Assembly: GCA_021201815.1 (NCBI GenBank)
Contig: JAJQEC010000066.1
Coordinates: 1 to 43,678 of the forward strand
Direction: 5' to 3'
From: Candidatus Azobacteroides sp.
GTDB lineage: Bacteria; Bacteroidota; Bacteroidia; Bacteroidales; WRGA01
Length of the DNA: 43,678 bases
The translations under genes were made by a program, and so were the position numbers. Below the pieces are notes generated by a model, which saw only the letters and a list, made by a program, of their open reading frames with translations, was not told the origin of the DNA and did no database searches. Positions 8,792 through 18,569 of this stretch are shown one piece after another (positions within the stretch are counted from its first letter, which is position 1; every line of letters starts with the position of its first letter).

Positions 8792-9670
8792 TTATCCTTT
8801 CATCCGGTATTCCAAAGGGGTCTTATCCGTATGTTTTTTAAAAAACCGACCGAAATAGGAAGCATTCGGAAAATTCAGTTCTTCGGAAACCTGTAAAATC
8901 GTATAATCAGTGGTTTTTAACAATACCTTTGCACTTAATATAATTGCCTCATCAATCCATTTATTTACAGATTTACCGGTTACCCTTTTGAGAAGGGCTG
9001 AAAGATATTTGGAGGTGATGCATAACTCATTTGCATAAAAACTTACCGTGCGGTGAAGCCGGTGATTTTCTTTTAACAGGAATAAAAACTTTTCCACCAT
9101 TTTCTCACTCCGGGTAGACACCTTATTCTCTTTTTCCTCTCTATCCTCATGATACAACGCGACTATTTCCATCAGCAAAGAATACACCAGGCTTTTCACA
9201 ATGGCATCCGTATAAGCATGTCTTTTTTTACGGATATTTTTTATAATAAAGGAATGATAATCGAGCAATATATTTTTTTCTTCACCGGACAACTTCAATA
9301 CCAGAGACGCTGAAATTCGCCGTACAACATCAATCCCTTTGGTTTTAAACATATCCACAAAAAAGTCCGCAGAGAAAGCCATGATCTCCAGGTAAAAATC
9401 TTCCGAATATTGCAGTATTTCTACCAACTGATCGGGAAAAATAAAAATGATGCTGTTTTCTTCTATGTTATATTCTTTAAAATTTATCTTTATCGTCGCT
9501 TTCCCTTTCAGGCAAATTCCATGAATACATCCGTTAAAAGCAAAAGGGTAAAGCAGGGAAACAAGAGAATAAAAACTTCCCGTATCGGATAATACAAAAT
9601 TTTCGATCCTGTATTTCGATACATTCGAAAGATCCTCCATGGTCAATTGTTTTATTTTCCTTGATAGCAT
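8792..9670 (-). CDS. AraC-family transcriptional regulator
   Basis: A 292-residue regulator. The N-terminal part (about 20-120) is a cupin-like sensing domain (GCIHGICLKGKATIKINFKEYNIEENSIIFIFPDQL). The C-terminal 100 residues hold two helix-turn-helix units: TVSFYANELCITSKYLSALLKRVTGKSVNKWI and LQVSEELNFPNASYFGRFFKKHTDKTPLEYR, the latter with the AraC signature. The ligand is unknown. A TACCTTTG promoter box lies upstream at 9731-9738 on the same strand. A second in-frame Met at residue 11 is a possible alternative start. Confidence 0.9.
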   Translation of the reverse strand: MLSRKIKQLTMEDLSNVSKYRIENFVLSDTGSFYSLVSLLYPFAFNGCIHGICLKGKATIKINFKEYNIEENSIIFIFPDQLVEILQYSEDFYLEIMAFSADFFVDMFKTKGIDVVRRISASLVLKLSGEEKNILLDYHSFIIKNIRKKRHAYTDAIVKSLVYSLLMEIVALYHEDREEKENKVSTRSEKMVEKFLFLLKENHRLHRTVSFYANELCITSKYLSALLKRVTGKSVNKWIDEAIILSAKVLLKTTDYTILQVSEELNFPNASYFGRFFKKHTDKTPLEYRMKG

Positions 9671-9730
9671 AGATAACCTCTGTAATTAGATCAGAAAATG
9701 TTTATAAATTCGAATAAACAAAAAAGCATA

Positions 9731-9738
9731 CAAAGGTA
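9731..9738 (-). promoter_or_regulatory. -7 box TACCTTTG for the AraC gene
   Basis: Reads TACCTTTG on the minus strand, an exact TAnnTTTG match, predicting a transcript start near 9724 and a leader of about 55 nt. The -33 region is only T-rich. Confidence 0.55.
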
Positions 9739-10181
9739 AAAAACATCCTGTGATATAAAAGTATATAAAGGGGATTCCATGTTCCGCTCTTTCTTCCTGC
9801 TTTTTATAAGAAAAAGCAACGAATAGGAAACTAAATAATTTATCAGTAAAAACAAATGAAATACCGATGATTAGTAATTTAACTACTATATATACCAGGC
9901 TTCAGATCGGTCACGCACAAATGCCTTACTATCCCCGACAAAGGATGAATAGTAAAAAGCGTAAAGGTTTCCGGCAAACCTGTCAAGATCATCTCTACAT
10001 TTCATTAAAAAATAACCATATATATCGAATATTCCTTTTTGAACAGTTCTGAGGAAAAAAAGACGACTCTTATTAACTCAAAATACCTGATATTTGTCGC
10101 TGCTAAAACGAGGTTTCTCTGTCTGGGGTATAGTTTCTTTCATTTCCACATAAGCAAGTTTATAATAACCAAATTTATTTT
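9739..10181. other. non-coding stretch between AraC and MarR genes
   Basis: Only a 61-codon plus-strand frame (9867-10052) is open. It has no recognisable domain and no promoter box, so it is not called a gene. No clear terminator, palindrome or RNA gene was seen. Confidence 0.4.
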
Positions 10182-10646
10182 ATGAATGAATTGGAAATAA
10201 AAGACAGGCAATTTATCCATCTAGATCAGTTAATATGGGGTGTCACAAAACTCTTATATAGAAAGAAAAAAAGTCTGTTGCATGAATTTGATCTGACCTG
10301 TCTTCAATTTGATATTTTAGCCACATTGTTTTACCTGGCGCAAAAAAATGAGGAAATAATTCAGGTTGAGCTGGCTGAAAAAGCACAAATTAATCCCATG
10401 ACCACTTCAAAAGTAGTAAGGGAATTGCAAAAAAGAAATCTGATAAGGAGAAACCGGGGAGCGGTAAACACACGTACGGTCACGGTAGAATTAACCGAAG
10501 ACGGAAAAAATTTATATTCCCTGGCAAACTCGAAAATAGAAAAAATGATCATACAGGTAGGTGTATCAACAGACAGACCACAGACTGTTTTCCCTACAAC
10601 TCCTGATGATGATGGAAAAATTAAACGCATCCGATTTTTAAAATGA
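10182..10646 (+). CDS. MarR-family transcriptional regulator
   Basis: A 154-residue winged-helix repressor-type protein. An N-terminal dimer helix with LHEFDLTCLQFDILATLFYLAQ is followed by the recognition region (QVELAEKAQINPMTTSKVVRELQKRNLIRR) and a wing ending TVTVELTEDGKNLYSLA. These match MarR proteins well to about residue 128. The last 25 residues (VSTDRPQTVFPTTPDDDGK and on) are polar and do not look like the usual final dimerisation helix, so the tail may be altered by an old frameshift or be lineage-specific. It lies just before the lipoprotein/TonB receptor pair in the same direction and could regulate them; no operator was identified. Confidence 0.85.
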   Translation: MNELEIKDRQFIHLDQLIWGVTKLLYRKKKSLLHEFDLTCLQFDILATLFYLAQKNEEIIQVELAEKAQINPMTTSKVVRELQKRNLIRRNRGAVNTRTVTVELTEDGKNLYSLANSKIEKMIIQVGVSTDRPQTVFPTTPDDDGKIKRIRFLK

Positions 10647-10775
10647 AATAACCTGACCTACCTTTTTCTCCTGAAATAAAAGCAAACAGGATTTGTAAAG
10701 AAATTAACAGCAATTTTTTATATAGAACGTGTTTTTTACAAAATAATTAAATAACCCCTAAAAACGAGGAAAATT

Positions 10776-11849
10776 ATGAAAATTAATAAACAGTATTTAT
10801 TTTTATTGGTCTTGCTGTGCCCATTCTTTTTAGTAAGTTGCAGTGACGATGACGATGATAATGGAAATAAAGCCGGTGATCTTTCCAAAGCATACAGTGG
10901 TGATAACCTGAATGCTACCTTAAACGGAGAAGCCATTTCCGGTAAAACGATCACTTTTCAAACAAATGATCTTCAGACTGCAACTGTTACGTTGTCTTCT
11001 TTTTTCCCGGGAGAAAATGAAATCACTGTCAGCAATGTTCAGGTAACAGAAAGCAATTCCGGCAATTATAATTTTACAGGAACCGACCACAATTCGTTCC
11101 GTGAAATCGATATTACAGGAACTGTAGGAAATAACAACCTGGTTATAAATGTCGGTTATAAAATTATTTCAGATCTGTCAGGAACATGGGTTCCGGCAAC
11201 CGAAGGGCCTGTCACATTAAGAATTGTTGCCGCAGAAACTGCGACCATCAATCTTCATGGTATAGTACCAGATACTTATATTATACCACTTGCCGATTTC
11301 CCTCCTATATTTCAGGAATTAGGAACATCTATTTTTAGTTTCCTTGTTAACATGGAAATAGAGATGAAAGAAGACGGGCAGCTTATTGCACGTTGGAATC
11401 CGGGTCCGCTTGCCAATTTCCAGGCAGGACAATCCAAAGATGGAATGGTACAGTATAATCCGATGGCTAATCGGGTAATAATAGATCTGGCATGGGATCA
11501 GCTATTAGCCAATATGGATCTTAGCTCCATGGGTGGATTAGGTGGAGGTTCTATCTCCATTTCTGAAATTCTTGCGCTAATTGAGACCCTTGCCCAGGGG
11601 ATTCAGATACCTGTTGAATTTAACGGAACCGATAATGTACAAGCTGTAATCACAAAAGAGTTCCTTGCGCCTTATCTGGATTTATTATCGCCCCTGTTAG
11701 GTAGTTCACTCAGCAATATGGACTTAGGAGCTGCAGCAGGTATGGGAATTAATAATGAAAATCTTCCGGCATTTGCTGAAGAATTTTTCAAAGCAATCAA
11801 AGAAAGCGACGAATTTGACATTCAAATCAATCTTCAAAGAAAAAATTAA
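10776..11849 (+). CDS. surface-exported lipoprotein, DUF4925-like
   Basis: A 357-residue lipoprotein. The signal peptide ends in a lipobox (FFLVSC), followed directly by SDDDDD. A Ser-Asp run right after the lipidated Cys is the known Bacteroides surface-export signal, so display on the outside of the outer membrane is expected. Residues about 35-150 are beta-rich (NLNATLNGEAISGKTITFQ). The middle and C-terminal part has hydrophobic Leu/Gly/Met-rich stretches such as ISEILALIETLAQGI and LLSPLLGSSLSNMDLG. The DUF4925 label is a tentative recognition. The TonB receptor 82 nt downstream is probably its partner, and the lipoprotein may present a ligand to it. Confidence 0.75.
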   Translation: MKINKQYLFLLVLLCPFFLVSCSDDDDDNGNKAGDLSKAYSGDNLNATLNGEAISGKTITFQTNDLQTATVTLSSFFPGENEITVSNVQVTESNSGNYNFTGTDHNSFREIDITGTVGNNNLVINVGYKIISDLSGTWVPATEGPVTLRIVAAETATINLHGIVPDTYIIPLADFPPIFQELGTSIFSFLVNMEIEMKEDGQLIARWNPGPLANFQAGQSKDGMVQYNPMANRVIIDLAWDQLLANMDLSSMGGLGGGSISISEILALIETLAQGIQIPVEFNGTDNVQAVITKEFLAPYLDLLSPLLGSSLSNMDLGAAAGMGINNENLPAFAEEFFKAIKESDEFDIQINLQRKN

Positions 11850-11931
11850 TAACAAAGAAAAGAAGGGCTGAATGCTTCAGCCCTCTCTCTTGTTCTTGTA
11901 TCCATTTATATTAACCTATACTTATAAAAAA

Positions 11932-14721
11932 ATGAAGAAGTTAATAGGATTGTTTTTTCTATCCTTATCTTTCGGCATTATCCATGCCCAGAAGGTAACC
12001 GGGTATGTGTACGATGCCGAAACCTATGAGCCGTTGCCGGGAGTAAGTGTAATTTATTCTTATAAAGACGCAACAAGAGAGGTAATCACTGATCTGAACG
12101 GGTTTTACGATATTGAGGTACCGGCCGATGCAGTAACGGTATCCTTCAGTTATCTGGGATATGAACAGGAAGATTGCAGACTGATCATATCCGGACAGAA
12201 AACGAAAAACCAGAATATCTACCTGAAAACAGATGCGAAGATCCTGGATGAAGTAGTAGTAAGTGCCGGAAGGTATGAACAGAAATTAAATGATATCACA
12301 GTTTCCATGGAATTGCTGAAACCCCGGGATATTGAAAAACAAAGTCCGACAGACCTGCGGGGAGTACTGGGTACTATTCCGGGAGTGGATATTACGGACA
12401 AACAACCTTCTATCCGTAGTGGAAGCGGCTGGACGTATGGTGTAGGAAGCCGGAGCCTGATTATGGTAGATGGAATGTCTGTGCTTACTCCGGGTGTAGG
12501 AGAAATCAACTGGAATATCATCCCCATGGAAAATATCCAGCAGGTAGAAGTTATCAAAGGTGCTTCTTCTGTATTATATGGTTCCTCGGCATTAAACGGA
12601 TTAATCAATGTCCGCACCAACCGACCCGGCCTTGATCCCGAGACACGTATCAGTACTTATGTGGGAATATACGGTGAACCGGACAATGAAGAATACCGGT
12701 GGTGGGACAAAGGATTCTGGGAAGAAGGGAAATATGAAGTAAAATCCTTATTCCGCAACAGCCTGTTTTATGGAATCCGGAATCCGATGTATAACGGAAT
12801 AGATTTCTCCCACTCCCGCCGGATAGGTGATTTTGACGTTTCCGGAGCGGTCAATATATTTACAGATGAAGGGTATCGAAAAGGAGGATATAACAAACGG
12901 ATGCGTGCCGGAGGAAACCTAACTTACCACGACCCGAATGTCGATGACCTTAACTACGGGTTTACATTCAACTCCCTGACGAATGATTACGGTGACTTTT
13001 TTATCTGGAGATCCCCTTCCAGTCCGTATGAAAGTTCTGCTATTGCAAATATGGGAAGGCAGCATAATATGTTGTATGTGGATCCGTTCCTGAACTATTA
13101 TAACCTGGAAAAGAATACCACCCATAAATTCAAAAGCAGGTTTTTCTACAAAACGGACGATATCTACCGGACCTCACGGGACAATAACCTGGTAGAGATT
13201 CTCCAGAACATGGGAATAGACGGAAATACGATCAGTGATATTGCCGGACTGGTAGAAAACCCGTCCCAATTACTGACGGATTTGTTACCACCTCTATTGA
13301 ATAACGATCTGAATGGATTGGTAAACGGAGTAGTAAATATCGCCAATACCTATCTGCCCAATGCCAGTCAGGAAGATTATGTAGACCTGATAGGCTGGGT
13401 GATGAACAACTCTATCCCTACCAGCCTGAATGATCTGCCCCAATGGGCGCTCGGAATATTTAACCCGGTACAGACACCGACTGAACTCAGTAAGACGTAT
13501 TCGTATTACCTGGATTACCAGTTTAGCAAACAATTCAGCGATGAATCCGTTCTGACTACCGGTGTTACGTATGAACATATTACTACTGACTCACAGGTAA
13601 CCGGGAAACATGTAAGTGATAATGCCGCGCTATTCGGACAATATGACCGGAAATTCTTCGACCGGCTGAACTTATCCCTGGGAATGCGCTTTGAATATTA
13701 CCGGGTAGATTCCCATAAAAGGGAAGCGGAAACAAATGTATTCGGACTGGATGTACCGGTAAAACCGGTTCTAAGGGCAGGATTAAATTACCAGTTGGCT
13801 GATTATACGTTCTTACGGGCTTCCTTCGGTCAAGGTTACCGTTACCCTTCTATGACAGAGAAATTTGTAGTGAAAGATATCGGTGGTATAGGGGCGTATC
13901 CTAATTTCGACCTGAAACCCGAACAGGGATATAATATTGAAGTAGGTGCCAAACAAGGATATAAAGTGGGTCCGTTTATGGGATTCCTCGATATTGCCGG
14001 ATTTTATACCTATTATAAGAATATGATCGAATTCAATTTCGGTGTTGTGAATCCGGATCTGTACGGGTACCCTTTTATTACTAATTTCCAGGAAGTAATA
14101 GATATGGTCTTCACAGGACGGATGCCGGGTATCGGAGTGAAATTCTCTAACGTGAGCCGGGCTCGTATCTACGGAGTAGATTTATCCATAAGCGGGATGT
14201 GCGATATCCTGCCCCAAATGAAGTTAATCTATAACATGGGTTATACATTTACCGAACCTATTGATGTGGATGCGGATAAAATCAATGCGGAAGAAGAAGC
14301 CAATACGGATGCACTGGCCTTTAAAACCAAATCCAATACTTCAAAATACCTGAAATACCGGCAAAAGCATAGTGTAAAGGGAACTTTTGACCTGCAGTGG
14401 AAACGGTTCAGTGTTGGGACGAACATGAGCTGGAAAAGTAAAACACTGGCTGTGGATTACCTGATGCTGGATGAACGCCAGAAACTGCAACCGGACATCA
14501 TGGACTATGTACGCTCTCTTTTATTCGGAGACCTGCATAATTATTGGCTGAGTAAGAATAAAGGGTATTATCTTATGGATTTGCGTTTTGGTCTCCAGGT
14601 AAGCAAAAACGTGTATTTCCAGTACACAATCAATAACCTGCTTAATAAGGAATATTCCCCACGTCCGATGGATGTAGCCGCACCGCAGACGCATGTGGTA
14701 AAAATGAATATCCTGTTTTAA
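11932..14721 (+). CDS. TonB-dependent receptor
   Basis: A 929-residue outer-membrane receptor. Signal peptide 1-20 (IIHAQ); carboxypeptidase-like domain about 21-100 (VTGYVYDAETYEPLPGVSV); plug about 105-225 (EVVVSAGRYEQKLNDITVSMELL, then IKGASSVLYGSSALNGLINVRT, the conserved end of the plug); barrel to the C-terminal VVKMNILF. A long insertion at about 415-515 (ISDIAGLVENPSQLL, LPPLLNNDLNGLV) is Leu/Asn-rich and looks helical, probably a large external loop. A frame extension to 11872 has no signal-peptide sense, so ATG 11932 is used. It is downstream of a surface lipoprotein and followed by a strong terminator. No SusD is present; the substrate is unknown. Confidence 0.92.
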   Translation: MKKLIGLFFLSLSFGIIHAQKVTGYVYDAETYEPLPGVSVIYSYKDATREVITDLNGFYDIEVPADAVTVSFSYLGYEQEDCRLIISGQKTKNQNIYLKTDAKILDEVVVSAGRYEQKLNDITVSMELLKPRDIEKQSPTDLRGVLGTIPGVDITDKQPSIRSGSGWTYGVGSRSLIMVDGMSVLTPGVGEINWNIIPMENIQQVEVIKGASSVLYGSSALNGLINVRTNRPGLDPETRISTYVGIYGEPDNEEYRWWDKGFWEEGKYEVKSLFRNSLFYGIRNPMYNGIDFSHSRRIGDFDVSGAVNIFTDEGYRKGGYNKRMRAGGNLTYHDPNVDDLNYGFTFNSLTNDYGDFFIWRSPSSPYESSAIANMGRQHNMLYVDPFLNYYNLEKNTTHKFKSRFFYKTDDIYRTSRDNNLVEILQNMGIDGNTISDIAGLVENPSQLLTDLLPPLLNNDLNGLVNGVVNIANTYLPNASQEDYVDLIGWVMNNSIPTSLNDLPQWALGIFNPVQTPTELSKTYSYYLDYQFSKQFSDESVLTTGVTYEHITTDSQVTGKHVSDNAALFGQYDRKFFDRLNLSLGMRFEYYRVDSHKREAETNVFGLDVPVKPVLRAGLNYQLADYTFLRASFGQGYRYPSMTEKFVVKDIGGIGAYPNFDLKPEQGYNIEVGAKQGYKVGPFMGFLDIAGFYTYYKNMIEFNFGVVNPDLYGYPFITNFQEVIDMVFTGRMPGIGVKFSNVSRARIYGVDLSISGMCDILPQMKLIYNMGYTFTEPIDVDADKINAEEEANTDALAFKTKSNTSKYLKYRQKHSVKGTFDLQWKRFSVGTNMSWKSKTLAVDYLMLDERQKLQPDIMDYVRSLLFGDLHNYWLSKNKGYYLMDLRFGLQVSKNVYFQYTINNLLNKEYSPRPMDVAAPQTHVVKMNILF

Positions 14722-14733
14722 ATTTTACCTATC

Positions 14734-14790
14734 TATCCCTTATGATAAGATCAGAAGATGAATCTTATGATAGGGGATATTTTATGTTTT
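14734..14790 (+). terminator. terminator after TonB-dependent receptor
   Basis: An 18-bp inverted repeat (TATCCCTTATGATAAGAT against ATCTTATGATAGGGGATA, one mismatch and one wobble) with a 10-nt loop, followed by TTTTATGTTTT. It ends the lipoprotein/receptor unit. Confidence 0.8.
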
Positions 14791-14808
14791 CTCCTTACCT
14801 GCAAATCC

Positions 14809-14905
14809 GTTATCCCTTTTTATTGTCCGGATAACAAATTTCTCAACGTCCGGATAATATTCCTTTTTATCATTTACATAAAATGGACATAAATTTTTAT
14901 ATTTG
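14809..14905 (+). promoter_or_regulatory. operator-like repeats and promoter for the phosphoesterase operon
   Basis: GTTATCC (14809-14815) and GGATAAC (14829-14835) form an inverted repeat. GTCCGGATAA occurs twice, at 14825-14834 and 14848-14857, as a direct repeat. A -7 box TATATTTG lies at 14898-14905 with TTTA 21 nt upstream. The predicted transcript starts near 14912 and leaves a leader of about 150 nt before the ATG at 15064. The binding protein is not known. Confidence 0.6.
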
Positions 14906-15063
14906 CATCTTCAGGGAAACAACCTTTGAATAAGAATATTAATCCATAAAAACACAATCTATTTAAAAAGGATGAATACAATTCTGTTTATTACTGAGTA
15001 TACCTTATATAAATTGTTTCCATTTATTACTCCGGAAATTTATCTGCCTTAAAGGTCAAGCGT

Positions 15064-16307
15064 ATGATAAGTGTAATAAAAAAAACAGCCATTTTTATCT
15101 GCTTTTTTATCAGCTCCCTGATATACGGAGAAGGATGTTTCGCCACTATTATGCGTACTCCTCCTTATCTGCAAACCCCTACGGATACAAGTATGATTGT
15201 CCGCTGGGTAACCTCCGTAAATTGCCGGGGATATGTAGAATATGCAGAAACCAGGGAAGATATTCTCAATGGAAATGCAAAAAAAATATATATGTTCCGG
15301 GAAGATGGCATGGGAATAGGAAATACAACTATCCATAGAATTGTCTTGCAGACCCTGATGCCTGAGACAACTTATTATTACCGGGTAGGATCAGAACCGG
15401 TACTGGCATACGGGCCCCATGATAAAGATAAAAAATTCGGTCCGGCGGAAGAAACGGAGATTTACTCCTTTAAAACATTTGTCCCTCCTGCTTTATCCCG
15501 TAATTATAAAATATTATTCTTCAACGATTTTCATTATGAATTAAGTGATGAGGTAAGAAGGTTACTGACACCTGATCCTGCGAATTATGACCTTGCCATT
15601 TTTAACGGGGATTTTTTTACGGATCCGTCAACGGAAGATGAAATTATAACCTGGATAAATACCTACTCTATTTTTGCTCACAGCCATGAAATTCCTTGTA
15701 TATATGTCCGTGGTAACCATGAAGTCAAAGGGGCCGCTGCCCATTTGCTTAAAAAATACGTAGAATATGTTGATGCGGGCAGAAGCTACGGAGCGATAAA
15801 TATGGGCGACATGCGCCTGATCTTTCTGGATGTAGGAGAAGACATGCTGGATGCAAACACGCGGCATGCCGGACTGGCTGCCTATGAGCCCTACCGGAGA
15901 AAACAAAAGGAATTTCTGGAAAAAGAATTAAACAGCACCGAATTTATGCTTGCAGCAAAAAGAATACTGATCCATCATGCTCCTTTTTCCTTGGTCAGAG
16001 AGATCAACAGGGAGTTGCCATCATAGGAGGAGACATGGTAAGCGCACAATGCCGGACTTTTTGGCAGGATGTCCTGAATAAAACCTATCATGATAAAAAA
16101 ATAGATCTCTCCCTGTCCGGTCATATGCATACACATAGTTTCCATGAGCCGGGAAGTGGGACCAATGAATATCCTGTATGTGTAGCAGGAGGATATACCC
16201 CATCGTCATTCATGATGCCGGAAATTGAAAGGGAAACAGGGACAGATATCATTCATTTAAGGGTATATGATATCAATAAGAATATTGTTTTATTTAAATC
16301 TTACTAA
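15064..16307 (+). pseudogene. frameshifted secreted metallophosphoesterase with purple-acid-phosphatase-like N-terminus
   Basis: The first frame (15064-16026, 320 codons) has a hydrophobic signal, a fibronectin-like domain (about 30-140, TPPYLQTPTDTSMIVRWVT) and metallophosphoesterase motifs: NDFHY (Asp155, His157), NGD (183), RGNHE (Asn218, His219) and HHAP (304-305). It stops at 16024-16026. The remaining part, from QQGVAIIGGDMVSAQ to SGHMHTH (last metal motif) and VLFKSY, is in another frame to 16307. The switch lies between about 15985 and 16024. The total length, about 414 codons, matches the intact paralogue downstream. Without the frameshift it would be a complete enzyme with every metal ligand. 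A sequencing error is possible. Confidence 0.85.
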
Positions 16308-16350
16308 CATCCCTTCTCCGGAATTAATTCGAGACCTGATTTATTTATAT

Positions 16351-17580
16351 ATGAAAAATAGAAAGTCCTTTATCTGCCTGATCATTTTATTTGTACTACA
16401 TATTCCCTTTTATGGGGAAATACGGGCACAACAGACCGCAGTCATGCCGGACGAATGTTCTATCATGCAGACTATTCCTTACCTGCAATCACCTACGGAA
16501 ACAAGTATGATTGTAAGATGGATAACCAAACTCCCCTGCCGGGGCTCTGTGGAATTTGCCTCCGACATGGAGACGGTTAAAAACGGCAGAGGGAAAAAAG
16601 TATATATGTTCGATGAAGGAACAGGAATAGGAATGACACAAATCCATAGGGTAAAGTTGGAAAACCTGGAAAGTGGGAAAATATATTTTTACAGGATATG
16701 CTCTCAACCACCAAGTAAATATGAGGGAAACGAAAAAATATTTAATGCACCGACCGAACAAAGTTATTCGGAAATATATACTTTTAAAACAGTTACGGAT
16801 TCGGGTAATGATCAGGATTTTTCCATTTTACTTTTTAATGACATACAGAACCGGATTCATTTTTCTTTGTTTGAAACAACATTTAAACCAATAATTGATC
16901 AAACTCATTATGATCTGGTTATATTTAACGGAGACCATTTTAATGAGCTGGAGAAAAAAGAAGATCTGATTTACTGGCTCAACCAATATGCTTATTTTGT
17001 CAATGCCAGTTCTGTTCCTGTCATTTTTGTAAGAGGGGAACAGGATCTCAGAGGCAGTATAGCTCATCTGATAAAGGAATATATAGAATATGTAAAAGAC
17101 GGAGAAAGTTACGGAGCAATAAATATCGGGAATACCAGGCTTTTATTTCTGGATGCCGGAGAAGATAAACCGGACCATGATCCGGACTATTCGGGTCTGG
17201 CTGATTATGATACGTATCGTTTCAGACAGCAAACCTTTCTGGATACGGAATTAAACAGTCCGGAGTTTAAAAATGCGTCAAAGAGAGTCTTACTTCATCA
17301 TATCCCTCTTTTTTATCCTGCCGGAAATCTGCCGCCATTCAATCCAGATTTCGATTTCTGGGCAGCAAGGCTTAATCAGGCAGATATCGATATTGCTCTA
17401 AATGGTCATATAGACTATCATTATGCGGATAAAAACACCTGTGAATATGGTGGCCTGCACAATAACTATCCGATATTTTCCGGAAGTTTATCTATGGGAA
17501 TACTTAATAAAATAGGAAACAATATAATACTAACGACTTACAAAACGGACGGCTCCAGCCATACGTATGTCATCGATTAA
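16351..17580 (+). CDS. secreted metallophosphoesterase-like protein with lost metal ligands
   Basis: A 409-residue paralogue of the preceding broken gene. It has a signal peptide (to about residue 27, IRAQQ), a fibronectin/PAP-like N-domain (IPYLQSPTETSMIVRWITK) and a phosphoesterase fold. Several metal-binding residues are changed: DxH reads D164-I-Q166, GNH(E/D) reads GEQD (229-232), and the final GHxH reads GHIDYH (352-357). GD (194-195) and HH (316-317) remain. It is therefore predicted to be catalytically weak or inactive, and may be a binding protein. Start ATG 16351 is chosen over an upstream TTG extension because the signal peptide begins here. It is in the same operon as the frameshifted copy. 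Confidence 0.82.
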   Translation: MKNRKSFICLIILFVLHIPFYGEIRAQQTAVMPDECSIMQTIPYLQSPTETSMIVRWITKLPCRGSVEFASDMETVKNGRGKKVYMFDEGTGIGMTQIHRVKLENLESGKIYFYRICSQPPSKYEGNEKIFNAPTEQSYSEIYTFKTVTDSGNDQDFSILLFNDIQNRIHFSLFETTFKPIIDQTHYDLVIFNGDHFNELEKKEDLIYWLNQYAYFVNASSVPVIFVRGEQDLRGSIAHLIKEYIEYVKDGESYGAINIGNTRLLFLDAGEDKPDHDPDYSGLADYDTYRFRQQTFLDTELNSPEFKNASKRVLLHHIPLFYPAGNLPPFNPDFDFWAARLNQADIDIALNGHIDYHYADKNTCEYGGLHNNYPIFSGSLSMGILNKIGNNIILTTYKTDGSSHTYVID

Positions 17581-17624
17581 CTTTAAATGTAACTCACTAT
17601 CAGCACCAATAAAAATGATGCTTT

Positions 17625-18569
17625 ATGAAAAAAATAATTTTGATACGGATCTTCTTTTCTCTGACGACAGCAGGTTTTTTACATGCACAAAGTACGACAC
17701 TTTGTGGGGACTACATTTTTAATGGAAATGTCGACATTGGCACTACGCTTCTGACAAATAAACTGTTTGTAGACGAGGAAGCAGTAGTGAGCCAATCTCT
17801 GAAACTGACAAATTCCTTATCTTCCGGAACAGAACCGCTTAATCCGGACACCTATCTGCGCCTGATGTTTTCGGAATCAAATTCCTATATCGATTATGGT
17901 GGAAATCTCCGTTTCCGGTCAAATGGGAACTCTGATCCTATTGTTACTTTTACTCCGGATGGAAATATAGGAATCGGAACCACAAATCCGACAAGTAAAT
18001 TATGCATAAACGGAGAAACCGTAATAAACGAGTCTCTGAAAGTAACAAATTCTTTATTATTCGGAACAGATCCGCTTAATCCGGCAAAACGCCTTAAATT
18101 AATGTTTACAGGTACAGATTCGCATATAGATTACGGAGGAAAACTTTATTACCATTCCAATGATATTACGAAACCGGTAATGGTAGTCGATACAGACGGA
18201 AATATAGGCATCGGAATAACAGATCCTCAGAATAAATTAGATGTAAACGGAGTGATACGGGCAAAAGAATTAAGAGCAGAAGCTTCCAATTGGGCTGATT
18301 TTGTGTTTGATGAAAACTATCGATTGCCGGATTTAAAAGAAGTGGAAACACATATAAAAACCCACAGGCATCTTCCCGGTATACCTTCCGAAGCAGAAAT
18401 AAAAGAAGAGGGAATAAACATTGTGGAGATGCAGTCAAAATTATTGCAGAAGATTGAGGAAATGACATTGTATATGATCCGGCAACAGGAAACCATTGGA
18501 CAGCAGCAACAGCATATGGAAGAAATGCAAAAAGAAATCGATCGGTTGAAATCAGAAAATAATGAATAG
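17625..18569 (+). CDS. secreted fibre-like repeat protein with C-terminal coiled coil
   Basis: A 314-residue exported protein (signal peptide to about residue 22, FLHAQ). Two tandem copies of a repeat of about 79 residues lie near 56-128 and 135-207. Each contains SLKxTNSL, PLNP, IDYGG and ends DGNIGIG(T/I)T(N/D)P. The GNIGIGTTNP motif is typical of tail-fibre-like secreted proteins of the Bacteroidota. A conserved block (WADFVFDENYRLPDLKEVE, then HLPGIPSEAEI) and a Gln/Glu-rich coiled coil at about 265-312 follow, suggesting a trimeric stalk. The last 8 nt overlap the next gene. No enzymatic function can be assigned. Confidence 0.75.
   Translation: MKKIILIRIFFSLTTAGFLHAQSTTLCGDYIFNGNVDIGTTLLTNKLFVDEEAVVSQSLKLTNSLSSGTEPLNPDTYLRLMFSESNSYIDYGGNLRFRSNGNSDPIVTFTPDGNIGIGTTNPTSKLCINGETVINESLKVTNSLLFGTDPLNPAKRLKLMFTGTDSHIDYGGKLYYHSNDITKPVMVVDTDGNIGIGITDPQNKLDVNGVIRAKELRAEASNWADFVFDENYRLPDLKEVETHIKTHRHLPGIPSEAEIKEEGINIVEMQSKLLQKIEEMTLYMIRQQETIGQQQQHMEEMQKEIDRLKSENNE

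Noticed and set aside
9867..10052. 61-codon frame between the AraC and MarR genes
   Set aside because: Basic, low-complexity translation without domain, promoter box or conserved context; most likely chance.
12219..12620. 133-codon minus-strand frame inside the TonB receptor
   Set aside because: Shadow of the receptor coding frame; no start signal or domain.
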